Positions 1 to 7,588 of a DNA stretch of 33,624 nucleotides are shown here, one piece after another. Both the position numbers and the translations under genes were made by a program. The stretch lies in the NCBI RefSeq assembly GCF_902489635.1, contig NZ_CABUAN010000025.1, positions 1 to 33,624 on the forward strand, read 5' to 3'. Under the pieces are notes generated by a model. It was not told the DNA's origin, searched no databases, and was given only the letters and a program-made list of their open reading frames with translations. Source of the DNA: an uncultured Porphyromonas sp. (lineage in GTDB: Bacteria; Bacteroidota; Bacteroidia; Bacteroidales; Porphyromonadaceae). Numbering within the stretch: position 1 is the first letter of the stretch; each line of letters begins with the position of its first letter.

Positions 1-22
1 TTGTCGTGTTGATGTGATTCGT

Positions 23-102
23 GTAGGGGCGGACCTACGTGTCCGCCCGCAGAATAGACTGCGCTCAGGTGAGGACGGGCGGACACACAGGTCCGCCCCT
101 AC
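23..102. repeat. 26-bp inverted repeat pair
   Basis: The left arm (23-48) starts GTAGGGGCGGACC and ends GTCCGCCC. The right arm (77-102) is its reverse complement apart from a small central difference, ending GGTCCGCCCCTAC. The spacer is 28 bp. Each arm also holds its own short palindrome (GGGCGGAC / GTCCGCCC). It looks like a paired REP-type intergenic element; no function can be read from it. Confidence 0.7.
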
Positions 103-227
103 GGTGGAAGCATCCACCCCTCCGAGCGGTTCACCCGAAGAGAAGTCGACCGAGCTTGCGAAACGAGAAAAAACTTCGCTTTTTACTTGCATATGAACTT
201 AGAAAGCAGGACGACGTGGGGGGAGGG

Positions 228-300
228 CGTCCGTTGTCGAACCAACTTGACGATGTAACCTTTAACGGGAACGGACGCTCAGACCGAGCGTCCCTACAGG
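228..300. repeat. 31-bp palindromic element, copy 1, with partial inverted arm
   Basis: Positions 270-300 hold an element with the perfect hairpin GGACGCTC-AGACC-GAGCGTCC followed by CTACAGG. An exact reverse-complement copy lies at 1811-1841. A partial arm GCGTCCGTT at 228-236 is the inverse of 270-278, so this locus may be a larger decayed pair. It lies downstream of the methionine gamma-lyase gene. Confidence 0.75.
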
Positions 301-375
301 ATTCAGTCACGGCTAGTATCGAGTCATAGTGCGTCCCTACAGGGCGCAGTAACGGATTCTGTAGTACTAGCCAAC

Positions 376-419
376 AAAAAGCTCCCCCCACCACAGCTTG
401 TCGACTGCGATGGGGGGAG
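376..419 (-). terminator. Intrinsic terminator of the methionine gamma-lyase gene
   Basis: Read on the minus strand, a perfect 9-bp stem CTCCCCCCA / TGGGGGGAG with a roughly 20-nt loop is followed by CTTTTTG. It starts 64 bp after the lyase stop codon, in the right orientation to end that transcript. Confidence 0.8.
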
Positions 420-483
420 TACTTATTGGTTGCCTTAGGCTACCGCCTCGTTGCGATAGCCTTTTGGCAGTTCCTACTATATA

Positions 484-1686
484 TTATAGGAGTGCGTCGA
501 GACCACACTTAAGGTCTGCGATGATGTCCTCGACATTCTCCAGGCCGATGGAGAGACGTACCATGCCCTCGCCTATGTCAGACGCGGCACGCTCCTCGGG
601 CGTGTAGGGCGAGTGGGTCATGCTAGCTGGGTGCTCGATAAGCGTCTCAGCATCTCCGAGGCTCACGCAGAGCGTGGCTAGGTGGAGGCTATTCATCAGC
701 TTGCGACCAGCCTCTAGCCCACCCTTGAGCTCGAAGGCGATCATAGCACCTGGTAGGCGCATTTGCTTCTGAGCTAGCTCATACTGTGGGAAGCTCTTGA
801 GCCCTGGGTAAGCGATCGATGCGATAGCGGGGTGCTGCTCGAGGAACTCAGCGACACGCTGTGCATTAGCGCAGTGACGCTCCATACGTATCTCTAGTGT
901 CTTGATACCACGAGCGATCAGGTATGCTTCAAACGGGCCTAAGACTGATCCCGTCATATCCTTGACAGCAAAGAGACGTACCTGATCGATATACTCCTTG
1001 CGACCAACGACAAATCCGGCGATCACGTCCCCGTGACCATTCAGATACTTTGTAGCTGAGTGTACTACGACATCAGCACCGAGCTCTAGAGGACGCGTTA
1101 TGAAGGGCGTGCAGTAGGTATTGTCTACCATCAGCACAGTGCCCTCCTGACTGTGAGCTATCTTGGCAGCGCCTTCGATATCTGTCAGGTACATGTTAGG
1201 ATTGGCCGGTGTCTCGATATAGACCAGCTTCGTATTGGGGCGCATAGCCGCCTTGATCTCATCCAGATTGCGCGCATCGACGAAGGTTACCTCTACGCCA
1301 AAGCGTGAGAGTCCATGCTCGAGGAATGAGTAGGTGCAGCCGTAGAGCGTCTTACCAGCGACGATATGGTCACCAGCCTGTACCAGCGGGTAGATAGCCG
1401 AAGTGATAGCACCGATACCCGAGGAGGCACTGACGCACGCCTCACCGCCCTCTAGCGAGGCGACCTTTTGCTCAGCAGCAGTGCAGGTCGGATTGCCTAG
1501 ACGGGTGTAGATGTATCCGTCTTCCTCGAGGGCAAAGCGTCTGCCCCCCTGCTCTGCAGAGTCAAAAACGAAAGTAGAGGTCTGATAGATAGGAGTAGCC
1601 AGCGTACCGTGCTGATTGCGCTCGCTACCAGCATGGATGGCACGCGTAGCGAAGCCCATCTGCTGTAGTTCTTTTGGATCAATCAT
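484..1686 (-). CDS. mgl: Methionine gamma-lyase (PLP-dependent)
   Basis: A 400-residue Cys/Met-metabolism PLP enzyme that would split L-methionine into methanethiol, ammonia and 2-oxobutyrate in the cytoplasm. The PLP lysine is K213 in SATKYLNGHGD. Y115 and C117 sit in TLYGCTYSF; a Cys at this place is the usual mark of methionine gamma-lyase as opposed to cystathionine beta- or gamma-lyases. The C-terminal VSLGDAETLIEHPASMTHS block is canonical. Length fits the family (about 400). It is preceded by a 251-bp repeat-bearing gap, has its own terminator, and so is probably a separate transcript. Methanethiol production suits an oral or genital asaccharolytic Porphyromonas. Homocysteine/cystathionine lyase activity is the alternative; the family call is firm and the specificity fairly so. 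Confidence 0.9.
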   Translation of the reverse strand: MIDPKELQQMGFATRAIHAGSERNQHGTLATPIYQTSTFVFDSAEQGGRRFALEEDGYIYTRLGNPTCTAAEQKVASLEGGEACVSASSGIGAITSAIYPLVQAGDHIVAGKTLYGCTYSFLEHGLSRFGVEVTFVDARNLDEIKAAMRPNTKLVYIETPANPNMYLTDIEGAAKIAHSQEGTVLMVDNTYCTPFITRPLELGADVVVHSATKYLNGHGDVIAGFVVGRKEYIDQVRLFAVKDMTGSVLGPFEAYLIARGIKTLEIRMERHCANAQRVAEFLEQHPAIASIAYPGLKSFPQYELAQKQMRLPGAMIAFELKGGLEAGRKLMNSLHLATLCVSLGDAETLIEHPASMTHSPYTPEERAASDIGEGMVRLSIGLENVEDIIADLKCGLDALL

Positions 1687-1718
1687 TATGCTTTATCTAA
1701 AGATTCGATTATTCGGTA

Positions 1719-1726
1719 CGAAGGTA
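1719..1726 (-). promoter_or_regulatory. Possible -7 box before mgl
   Basis: The minus strand reads TACCTTCG about 33 bp before the mgl start, one base off the Bacteroidetes -7 consensus TAnnTTTG. No clear -33 TTTG was found at the right spacing, so this is tentative. Confidence 0.35.
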
Positions 1727-1810
1727 CGAAAAATAGCGCTCACGAGTAATGTGGTGCAGAGCTGTGCGTTCAAATCCCGCAAGTCGTTACTGCATCCGCC
1801 CCCACGACGC

Positions 1811-1841
1811 CCTGTAGGGACGCTCGGTCTGAGCGTCCGTT
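1811..1841. repeat. 31-bp palindromic element, copy 2
   Basis: This is the exact reverse complement of 270-300, with hairpin GGACGCTC-GGTCT-GAGCGTCC. With copy 1 it brackets the methionine gamma-lyase gene in opposite orientation. The copies are 1.5 kb apart and identical over 31 bp, which points to a dispersed repeat family. Confidence 0.8.
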
Positions 1842-1854
1842 GTAGAACGGAAGG

Positions 1855-1927
1855 ATCGGAGGGATCAGAGCTATCGGAGCTATCAGAGTGCATCGGAGCA
1901 ATCGGTGCACTAGTGCCTCTAGAGCCA
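1855..1927. repeat. Degenerate 9-bp-phased tandem array (locus 1)
   Basis: ATCGGAG or ATCAGAG starts at 1855, 1864, 1873, 1882, 1892 and 1901 (the last as ATCGGTG), then CTAGTG at 1910 and CTAGAG at 1919, so the step is 9 bp with one 10. A 6-bp inverted pair AGTGCA/TGCACT (1887-1892 / 1906-1911) lies inside. A second array with the same unit order is at 6686-6777. Confidence 0.7.
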
Positions 1928-1937
1928 AAAGCCAACA

Positions 1938-2525
1938 TTAGTCTCGCACCTCGTAGGTGCGGCTGTCTGTGATGATGTAGTGCATCGCCACGTCCCACGG
2001 CTCTAGCGGTATCTGCTCAGCGATCTGTAGCGAGGAGGTGACGGCTGCGCGAAGGGCGTGGGGACAGCGTGCGAAAAAGCGATCGTAGTACCCCTTGCCG
2101 CGGCCCATACGTCCCCCGTGCAGGTCAAATGCGACGCCAGGCACTAGGATAAGTTCTATCTCGGCGGGATCTACGGCCTCCTCGACAGCGGCGGTGGGCT
2201 CTAGAATCTTGTAGCCCTCACTGGTGATAAGTGACTCGGGTTGATAGGTGTAGAAGTTGATATCGTCACCCTCCACACGAGGTATGAGGAGTCGCTTCTC
2301 GCTCTGGTAGTGCTCTAGGATAGCCGTCAGGTCTACCTCGTCGGGCAAGGCACAGTAGAGTGCTACGCAATGACTACGCACGAAGGGTAGAAAGGTCTCT
2401 ATCTGCTGACAGACACGCTCTGAGACTGTCTGTCGGTACTCCTCGGTCCATTCGCTCCGCATCTTAGCGCGGATGGTGCGGCGTAAGGCTTTTTTCTCTT
2501 CTCTCACTCTGTCACTACTCATCAT
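1938..2525 (-). CDS. 5-formyltetrahydrofolate cyclo-ligase
   Basis: A 195-residue protein of the 5-FTHF cyclo-ligase (MTHFS/YgfA) family, converting 5-formyl-THF and ATP to 5,10-methenyl-THF in the cytoplasm. The diagnostic block is at residues 126-151: LILVPGVAFDLHGG, then RMGRGKGYYDRFF, a nucleotide-binding basic loop. The N-terminus is basic, as usual, and the length is typical. The start overlaps the stop of the upstream S41 protease gene by ATGA, so the two are translationally coupled; a second Met follows immediately and could also serve. No clear terminator follows before the repeat-rich gap. Confidence 0.9.
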   Translation of the reverse strand: MMSSDRVREEKKALRRTIRAKMRSEWTEEYRQTVSERVCQQIETFLPFVRSHCVALYCALPDEVDLTAILEHYQSEKRLLIPRVEGDDINFYTYQPESLITSEGYKILEPTAAVEEAVDPAEIELILVPGVAFDLHGGRMGRGKGYYDRFFARCPHALRAAVTSSLQIAEQIPLEPWDVAMHYIITDSRTYEVRD

Positions 2526-4123
2526 CGTGTGTGATAATTATCCTTTAGATACTGCTCTGCGTTGCTGATCATTGGGTCGTCTTGGGTCATCACCTGATAG
2601 AATCCCGTAGTGCCAAAGAGATGATTAGCTATCAAGGCATTGAGCTGTAGCTGCAAGCGCGATGCAGCTTGGCGTAGCATCTGTGGTCGCTGGGCGACAC
2701 CATGCTCCGCAGCGTAGGCGGCTAGATCGTTGATGAGCGACTTCTCCTGATCGAGCAAGTCGAGCAACTCCTGTACTGAGGCGAGCTCACGAAGGCTCTC
2801 TCTATTTAAGTCTACGAAGTAAAAGGCAAACTCCTGCATCAGGCCAGACATGATCAGACGTGCTGCATAAGCATTGATCATCGCGGTGTCTTGCGGTACG
2901 AAGATGTCGGGCATGATACCATAGCCGCTGAAGAGGAGACGTCCCTTGTCGCTATGGTACTCCCGCTGCTTTTGCTTAGTCAGTGAGAGCGTATCGGCAT
3001 AGTCGCCCACGGGCTTGATACCCGAGACGCTCATCAGACTCTCCTCGATGGAGGAGAGACTGCCCTGCTCGTAGGGTCGCTGTATATTACGCCCCGAGGG
3101 GGTGTAGTAACGCGCCACCGTGAGGCGTACGCTAGAGTGATCTGGGAAGGTGAAAGGCTGCTGCACCAAGCCCTTGCCATAGGTCTGTCGCCCTACGATC
3201 ATTGCTCGGTCGTGGTCTTGCATCGCTCCCGAGAAGATTTCAGAGGCCGAGGCACTATTCTCATTGACCAGCACCACTAGAGGGGTCTTCTGGAGCATGC
3301 CCTCGCCATTGGCGATCACATCTTCACGAGGCATGGTGCGACCCTCGGTGTAGACGATCAATTGATCCTTGCTGAGGAACTCATTGGCGACGGCCACGGC
3401 TGCATCCATGTATCCTCCCGTATTGTCTCTCAGGTCGAGGACTAGAGCTTTGGCTCCAGCCCGCTGCAACGCGCCCCACTGCTGGATGAACTCATCATAA
3501 GTAGTACGCGCCCAGGTGGTGATCTGCATCAGTCCGATGGTCGGCGTGAGCATATAGCATACATCTATGCTTCGTATCGGTACAGAGCCACGTACCACGC
3601 TCACATTGCGTCGCTTCTGGTGACGTAGTATCGATAGGTGTGCGACCGACCCCTCGGGTCCTCTGAGTGCTGAGGTAATGGTGTCTTGGTTGTTGCGCTC
3701 ACCGAGGAGGCTCTTGCCGTCACAGGCTAAGATGCGGTCGCCAGGCTCTAGGCCAGCGGTCTGAGAGGGGCCACCAGCGAAGACTTGGTCCACGACGATC
3801 GTGTCGGTGATGATGTTGTAGATGATCCCTATCCCCTCAAACTGTCCCTCTAGCCTCTGCTGCTCCATCTCCGACTCTAGCGGTGGTATATAAGTAGAGT
3901 GCGGATCGAGCGACCCCAGCATGTAGGGAAGTATGTCCGTACGTAGCTGCTCGATATCGACCGAGTCTACGTAATACTTCTCCACGAGCTTCAGCACCTG
4001 ATCAAACTTGTCGGCGTGCGTGATATTGCGATAGCGAGAGAGGAGCCAAAAAGCACCTGCCCCAACGAGCACACCCACTAGGAGACAGATTAAATACTTA
4101 TACTGACGACGCATATCTACCAT
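2522..4123 (-). CDS. C-terminal processing peptidase, family S41, with PDZ domain
   Basis: 533 residues. An N-terminal signal anchor (about residues 9-28) puts the enzyme in the periplasm. A PDZ domain lies at about 95-170 (FEGIGIIYNI, then AGGPSQTAGLEPGDRIL). The S41 core at about 190-375 carries the substrate loop LDLRDNTGGY (229-238), the nucleophile segment NENSASASEIFSG (Ser292 by alignment with Tsp/CtpA) and the general base Lys317 in TYGKG. The C-terminal 150 residues have no motif I recognise. Met4, 9 bp downstream, is an equally good start. It follows the dCMP deaminase gene by 33 bp and overlaps the cyclo-ligase gene, forming a three-gene unit. Substrates cannot be told from sequence. 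Confidence 0.9.
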   Translation of the reverse strand: MVDMRRQYKYLICLLVGVLVGAGAFWLLSRYRNITHADKFDQVLKLVEKYYVDSVDIEQLRTDILPYMLGSLDPHSTYIPPLESEMEQQRLEGQFEGIGIIYNIITDTIVVDQVFAGGPSQTAGLEPGDRILACDGKSLLGERNNQDTITSALRGPEGSVAHLSILRHQKRRNVSVVRGSVPIRSIDVCYMLTPTIGLMQITTWARTTYDEFIQQWGALQRAGAKALVLDLRDNTGGYMDAAVAVANEFLSKDQLIVYTEGRTMPREDVIANGEGMLQKTPLVVLVNENSASASEIFSGAMQDHDRAMIVGRQTYGKGLVQQPFTFPDHSSVRLTVARYYTPSGRNIQRPYEQGSLSSIEESLMSVSGIKPVGDYADTLSLTKQKQREYHSDKGRLLFSGYGIMPDIFVPQDTAMINAYAARLIMSGLMQEFAFYFVDLNRESLRELASVQELLDLLDQEKSLINDLAAYAAEHGVAQRPQMLRQAASRLQLQLNALIANHLFGTTGFYQVMTQDDPMISNAEQYLKDNYHTR

Positions 4124-4156
4124 TTGTTTTTCTCAATGTCTAGATAGGTACATATA

Positions 4157-4642
4157 CTAAAGAGTCGAGGCGTGGGCCGTAGACGAAACCTCGTCTAGCG
4201 GTATGTAGACCACCTCAATGCCCGCGCGCTCGAGTAGCTCGACACCATCGGTAAGGCGGTACTGCTCGCCATACACGACACGTCGTATGCGACTCTGGAT
4301 AATCAGCTTAGCACACTCCAGACAGGGAGAGGCGGTAATGTAGATGGTCGCACCCGTGCAGTTATTGCCCGATGCCGCCACCTTGGTAATAGCATTGGCC
4401 TCAGCGTGTAGGACGTAGGGCTTGGTAATCCCTTCGTCATCTTCGCAGACATTCTCAAATCCCGAGGGCGTGCCATTGTATCCGTCAGAGATGATCATCT
4501 GATTGTGCACGATGAGAGCTCCTACTTGTCGACGCTGACAGTAAGAGTTCTCAGCCCATATACGGGCCATACGCAGATAACGGCGGTCTAAGATCGTCTG
4601 CTTTGAGTCAGAAGCAGAGGGGGTAGTCGGTGTGATAGTCAT
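4157..4642 (-). CDS. Deoxycytidylate (dCMP) deaminase, ComEB-like
   Basis: 161 residues of the zinc-dependent cytidine/deoxycytidylate deaminase family, expected to turn dCMP into dUMP for thymidylate synthesis. Zinc ligands and catalytic Glu are in H79-A-E81 and in the PCLEC motif (C107, C110). The GALIV and SDGYNGTP segments near residues 40-60 are typical of dCMP deaminases and argue against a plain cytidine deaminase. Residues 1-14 are a Thr/Ser/Pro-rich tail of no known role. It is first of the deaminase-S41-cyclo-ligase run; a -7 box lies 34-41 bp upstream of the start. Confidence 0.88.
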   Translation of the reverse strand: MTITPTTPSASDSKQTILDRRYLRMARIWAENSYCQRRQVGALIVHNQMIISDGYNGTPSGFENVCEDDEGITKPYVLHAEANAITKVAASGNNCTGATIYITASPCLECAKLIIQSRIRRVVYGEQYRLTDGVELLERAGIEVVYIPLDEVSSTAHASTL

Positions 4643-4675
4643 CGTGTAGTGATTTACTCATAGCGTAAATCGCCA

Positions 4676-4683
4676 CAAAGATA
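4676..4683 (-). promoter_or_regulatory. -7 box (TATCTTTG) before the dCMP deaminase gene
   Basis: The minus strand carries TATCTTTG, an exact match to TAnnTTTG, 34 bp upstream of the deaminase start. A TTTG lies 14 bp further upstream, closer than the usual 19-21, so only the -7 element is claimed. Confidence 0.5.
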
Positions 4684-4734
4684 CTGATTATTTGGCACAA
4701 ATGGTAGTGATACTGAGACTCAGAAAGCGACTCA

Positions 4735-4782
4735 CAAAAGAACGACCTGCCGAGACGCACTGGTAGCGTCCCGACAGGTCGT
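4735..4782 (-). terminator. Intrinsic terminator after the SIMPL-domain gene
   Basis: On the minus strand ACGACCTG...CAGGTCGT (8 bp) encloses a second stem GACGC/GCGTC with a 7-nt loop, followed by TCTTTTG. It begins 17 bp after the stop of the SIMPL gene and separates it from the deaminase promoter. Confidence 0.8.
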
Positions 4783-4798
4783 CAGACGTTTGTACCTC

Positions 4799-5539
4799 CT
4801 AGCGGAGAGCGTAGGTAGCGCGGACGGTGACGGAGATGGTTTTGTGGCGTGAGGAGGTGTTGAAAGCTCCACCCCACGAGTAGTCCTCTCCAGCGTTCTT
4901 GCCGACGATCTGGAAGACTCCCATCGAGGCATTCTGTAGCTTGCCCACCTTACCATGGCTTCCAGAGGCGATCTCTTCGGCACGGTTGAGTGCATCCTCA
5001 GAGGCTTGGCGCAGCATCTGATGCTTGAGATCGTTGAGGTTCGTGTAGTAGTAATCGGGTGCTACGCTTGTTATCTCCACTCCCTGCGAGATGAGCGAGG
5101 AGATACTCTTGGAGAGCTCCTCGACGCCGTCTAGATCTCCGCTCGTTACGGTCACGCTCTGCGTGAGGACGTAACCATTGGGTACCTGCTGATAGTTGCC
5201 GTGCGTATCGTAGCCGCTGCTGTAGTTTTGCGACACATCTAGGCTACCGAAGGAGTAGCTGTCAGGCTTTAAGCCAGACTGCTTGAGATAATCCTGTACG
5301 ACAGCACGCTCACGCTCTATCTCCGTATAGGCTTCGCTCAGCGTAGCACGCTGCACACGGAAGGAGGCGGTCCAAACGATGAGATCGCTCTCGAAGTCTT
5401 GCTCTGCATTGCCCGTAACCGAGACGATACGCTGCTTGCGGACCGATAGATAGGTCGATCCGGCGATCCAAATGCCTAGTACAAAGGCGACAGCCAGTAC
5501 CAAGGCTGCCCAAAAGGTCCACTGCTTGTTCATATCCAT
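4799..5539 (-). CDS. SIMPL-domain (DUF541) protein, membrane anchored
   Basis: 246 residues. One N-terminal hydrophobic segment (about 9-30) is followed by a soluble part beginning VSVTGNAEQDFESDLIVW, which matches the SIMPL/DUF541 fold seen in periplasmic proteins such as E. coli YggE. The anchor suggests the periplasmic side of the inner membrane. Function is not established for most of the family; YggE has been linked to oxidative stress. It lies 49 bp downstream of trxB on the same strand and ends in a strong terminator, so co-transcription with trxB is likely and a redox-stress link is an inference. Met3, 6 bp in, is an alternative start. Confidence 0.8.
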   Translation of the reverse strand: MDMNKQWTFWAALVLAVAFVLGIWIAGSTYLSVRKQRIVSVTGNAEQDFESDLIVWTASFRVQRATLSEAYTEIERERAVVQDYLKQSGLKPDSYSFGSLDVSQNYSSGYDTHGNYQQVPNGYVLTQSVTVTSGDLDGVEELSKSISSLISQGVEITSVAPDYYYTNLNDLKHQMLRQASEDALNRAEEIASGSHGKVGKLQNASMGVFQIVGKNAGEDYSWGGAFNTSSRHKTISVTVRATYALR

Positions 5540-5588
5540 ATCAATTGTGTTAGATAAAATTCAATCAGAGCGTCGTGCTGTCGTAGTC

Positions 5589-6536
5589 TTATAGCCCCTT
5601 CTCGAGGAGATACTTCTCCACCTCGAGCGCAGCGCGACAGCCGGTACCGGCAGAGGTGATCGCCTGACGGTAGCGTGGATCAGCGACGTCGCCAGCAGCA
5701 AAGACGCCCTCGACACTGGTGAGCGGTCTCCCCTCTCGTGTTACGATGTAGCCCGCAGCATCTAACTCTAGCTGACCGGCGAGGAAGTCCGTATTAGGCT
5801 TGTGCCCGATAGCGAGGAAGAAGCCGTCGATCGCTATATCGCGTTTGGCCTCCTCAGGGGTACCCTTCTTATATACGAGGTGAGCACCCTCCACGCCATT
5901 GTCGCCAAAGAGCCCGATGGTGTTGTGCTCGAAGAGTACCTCAATGTTTTCCCGTGCGAAGAGTCTCTCCTGCATCACCTTAGAGGCGCGTAGGTGATCC
6001 TTGCGCACGATCAGGTAGACCTGCTCTGCAATACCAGCTAGGTAGAGAGCCTCCTCACAAGCTGTGTCGCCACCGCCTACGACGGCTACCCGCTTCTTGC
6101 GATAGAAAAAGCCGTCGCACGTAGCACATGCCGAGACGCCCATGCCGGCATACTTCTTCTCATCATCTAGACCGAGGTACTTAGCCCGAGCACCCGTGGC
6201 GACGATGACTGAGTGCGCTGCCAGCTCCGTAGAGCCGTCGATCTCTACCTTAAAGGGGCGCTGCGATAGGTCTATGCGTGTGACCTCGCCTGAGCGAATA
6301 TCTGTGCCAAAGCGCTCAGCTTGCTGGCGCATCTGATCAAGGAGCTTAGGCCCCGTGATACCCTCGGGGAAGCCGGGAAAGTTTTCCACCTCAGTGGTCG
6401 TAGTGAGCTGTCCGCCAGGCTGTAGTCCCTGATAAAGTATGGGAGAGAGATTAGCTCGTGAAGCATAGATAGCAGCTGTATATCCAGCAGGTCCTGACCC
6501 GATGATCAGGCAACGTATGGTCTTGTCTTGTGACAT
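5589..6536 (-). CDS. trxB: Thioredoxin-disulfide reductase
   Basis: 315 residues from the chosen start. This FAD/NADPH enzyme reduces thioredoxin in the cytoplasm. The FAD-binding GSGPAGYTAAIYASR is at 13-27, the redox-active CATC at 137-140, the NADPH-binding GGGDTACEEA at 154-163, and the C-terminal FAD motif is GVFAAGDVADPRYRQA. The frame stays open another 18 codons upstream, but those residues have no family similarity; starting at MSQDKTIRCLIIGSGPAG places the Rossmann strand at the expected distance. A TATCTTTG -7 box 42-49 bp upstream supports this start. The SIMPL gene follows. Confidence 0.93.
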   Translation of the reverse strand: MSQDKTIRCLIIGSGPAGYTAAIYASRANLSPILYQGLQPGGQLTTTTEVENFPGFPEGITGPKLLDQMRQQAERFGTDIRSGEVTRIDLSQRPFKVEIDGSTELAAHSVIVATGARAKYLGLDDEKKYAGMGVSACATCDGFFYRKKRVAVVGGGDTACEEALYLAGIAEQVYLIVRKDHLRASKVMQERLFARENIEVLFEHNTIGLFGDNGVEGAHLVYKKGTPEEAKRDIAIDGFFLAIGHKPNTDFLAGQLELDAAGYIVTREGRPLTSVEGVFAAGDVADPRYRQAITSAGTGCRAALEVEKYLLEKGL

Positions 6537-6577
6537 ATTAATGATAGGTTCGTTATATGGTGAAAATGTACCTACCG

Positions 6578-6585
6578 CAAAGATA
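6578..6585 (-). promoter_or_regulatory. -7 box (TATCTTTG) before trxB
   Basis: An exact TAnnTTTG match on the minus strand, 42 bp upstream of the trxB start. It lies inside the longer open frame, which argues that the longer N-terminus is not translated. Confidence 0.5.
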
Positions 6586-6685
6586 TACAAATCTTACCAA
6601 GTAAACCTCCCCTTCACCAACAAGACTTCATCACGGAGAGCTTGTCATGGCACTTCAGACTCCAGCAAGTGATTGCTAACTTGAG

Positions 6686-6777
6686 ATCGGAGCTAATCGG
6701 AATGGATCGGAGCTGTCGGAGGGATCGGAGTGCTAGTGTGGCTAGTGCCTCTAGTGCAACTAGTGAGTCTAGCTAAC
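6686..6777. repeat. Degenerate 9-bp-phased tandem array (locus 2)
   Basis: TCGGAG-type units start at 6686, 6696, 6706, 6715 and 6724, then CTAGTG units at 6733, 6742, 6751 and 6760, and CTAGCT at 6769; steps are 9 or 10 bp throughout. The unit order (TCGGAG block, then CTAGTG block with the shared CTAGTGCCTCTAG) matches locus 1 at 1855-1927. Confidence 0.7.
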
Positions 6778-6815
6778 AGCCAACAGCTAACAGGGCCAAT
6801 AGCTCGGAAGGGTCG

Positions 6816-6880
6816 TCCCATACTGATGGGACGAAAATCTCCCACCCAGTGTGGGACGAAATGATCCCAAGGGAGGGAGT
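6816..6880. repeat. 24-bp-period hairpin array with TGGGACGAAA
   Basis: Two complete units and a remnant: TCCCA-TACTGA-TGGGACGAAA at 6816, TCCCA-CCCAGTG-TGGGACGAAA at 6840, and TCCCAAGGGA at 6865. Each full unit is a short hairpin with a changed loop and a conserved ACGAAA tail. It lies between the 9-bp array and the rnf terminator. Confidence 0.65.
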
Positions 6881-6920
6881 AAAAAATATCCACGTAGAGA
6901 TTGCATTCTCCACGTGGATA
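6881..6920 (-). terminator. Intrinsic terminator of the rnf operon
   Basis: On the minus strand TATCCACGTGGAGA...TCTCTACGTGGATA forms a stem of about 13 bp with one mismatch and a 6-nt loop, followed by TTTTTT. It starts 23 bp after the rnfA stop codon. Confidence 0.9.
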
Positions 6921-6942
6921 CTTAGAGGTTAGAAGTTAGATA

Positions 6943-7524
6943 TTAGAGACTGGCTAGACCTGAGAAGCCCATGAAGGCCATCGCTAGGATGCCAGCGGTG
7001 ATGAGGGCGATGGGGATTCCCTTCATAGCCCGAGGTGTACTGCCAGTCTTGGCGAGCTGCTCGCGGATACCAGCGAAGATAACCATGGCGAGGAGGAAGC
7101 CGATACCGATGGAGACGGCATACATGAGTGACTCAGCATAGGTGAACTTCTTCTGGATGACGAGGATTGCGACACCGAGGACACAGCAGTTTGTCGTGAT
7201 CAGCGGGAGGAAGACGCCGAGTGCCTGATAGAGCGCGGGGGAGATCTTCTTGATAATCATCTCAATCATCTGCACGAGTGTGGCGATGACGAGGATGAAG
7301 GCGATGGTCTGCAGGAACTCGAGTTCCAGTGGAACTAATATATAGGTCTGTACGAGCCAGGTGACCATCGTCGCTAGTAGCAAGACGAAGGTGACGGCTG
7401 CTCCCATGCCTGTGGCGGTAGAGACTTTCTTAGAGACACCTAAGAAGGGGCATATACCGAGGAACTGGGAGAGGACTACGTTGTTGACAAAGACCGCAAC
7501 GATGAATATGATAAGAAATTTCAT
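6943..7524 (-). CDS. rnfA: Rnf complex subunit RnfA
   Basis: 193 residues, about six membrane helices, of the RnfA/NqrE family. It is an inner-membrane subunit of the ferredoxin:NAD+ oxidoreductase that couples electron transfer to Na+ or H+ export. Conserved cysteines sit in FLGICPFLG (C25) and TTNCCVLG (C113, C114); in this family such cysteines of RnfA and RnfE hold an iron-sulfur cluster within the membrane. Length is typical. Last gene of the operon, 64 bp after rnfE and just before the terminator. Confidence 0.95.
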   Translation of the reverse strand: MKFLIIFIVAVFVNNVVLSQFLGICPFLGVSKKVSTATGMGAAVTFVLLLATMVTWLVQTYILVPLELEFLQTIAFILVIATLVQMIEMIIKKISPALYQALGVFLPLITTNCCVLGVAILVIQKKFTYAESLMYAVSIGIGFLLAMVIFAGIREQLAKTGSTPRAMKGIPIALITAGILAMAFMGFSGLASL

Positions 7525-7588
7525 AGTAGTAAGTGTCTGTGTGATGAACTGTGGCTAGGAGTTAGCCTTTGCATCTCATTGGTTTGAC

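Larger units (their letters stand above)
1..483. other. Gene-free stretch with repeat elements
   Basis: I see no convincing gene here. The stretch holds a 26-bp inverted pair (23-102), part of a second repeat family (228-300), a small palindrome GCGTCCCTACAGGGCGC at 331-347, and the terminator of the downstream minus-strand lyase gene. Open frames here are composed mostly of repeat sequence. Confidence 0.6.

Noticed and set aside
1693..1998. 101-residue minus-strand open frame between mgl and the cyclo-ligase gene
   Set aside because: Its Ser/Asp-Pro repeats come from the 9-bp array, and it overlaps the end of the cyclo-ligase gene.
6537..6590. Longer N-terminus for trxB
   Set aside because: It would move the FAD-binding strand away from the N-terminus and contains the TATCTTTG promoter box.
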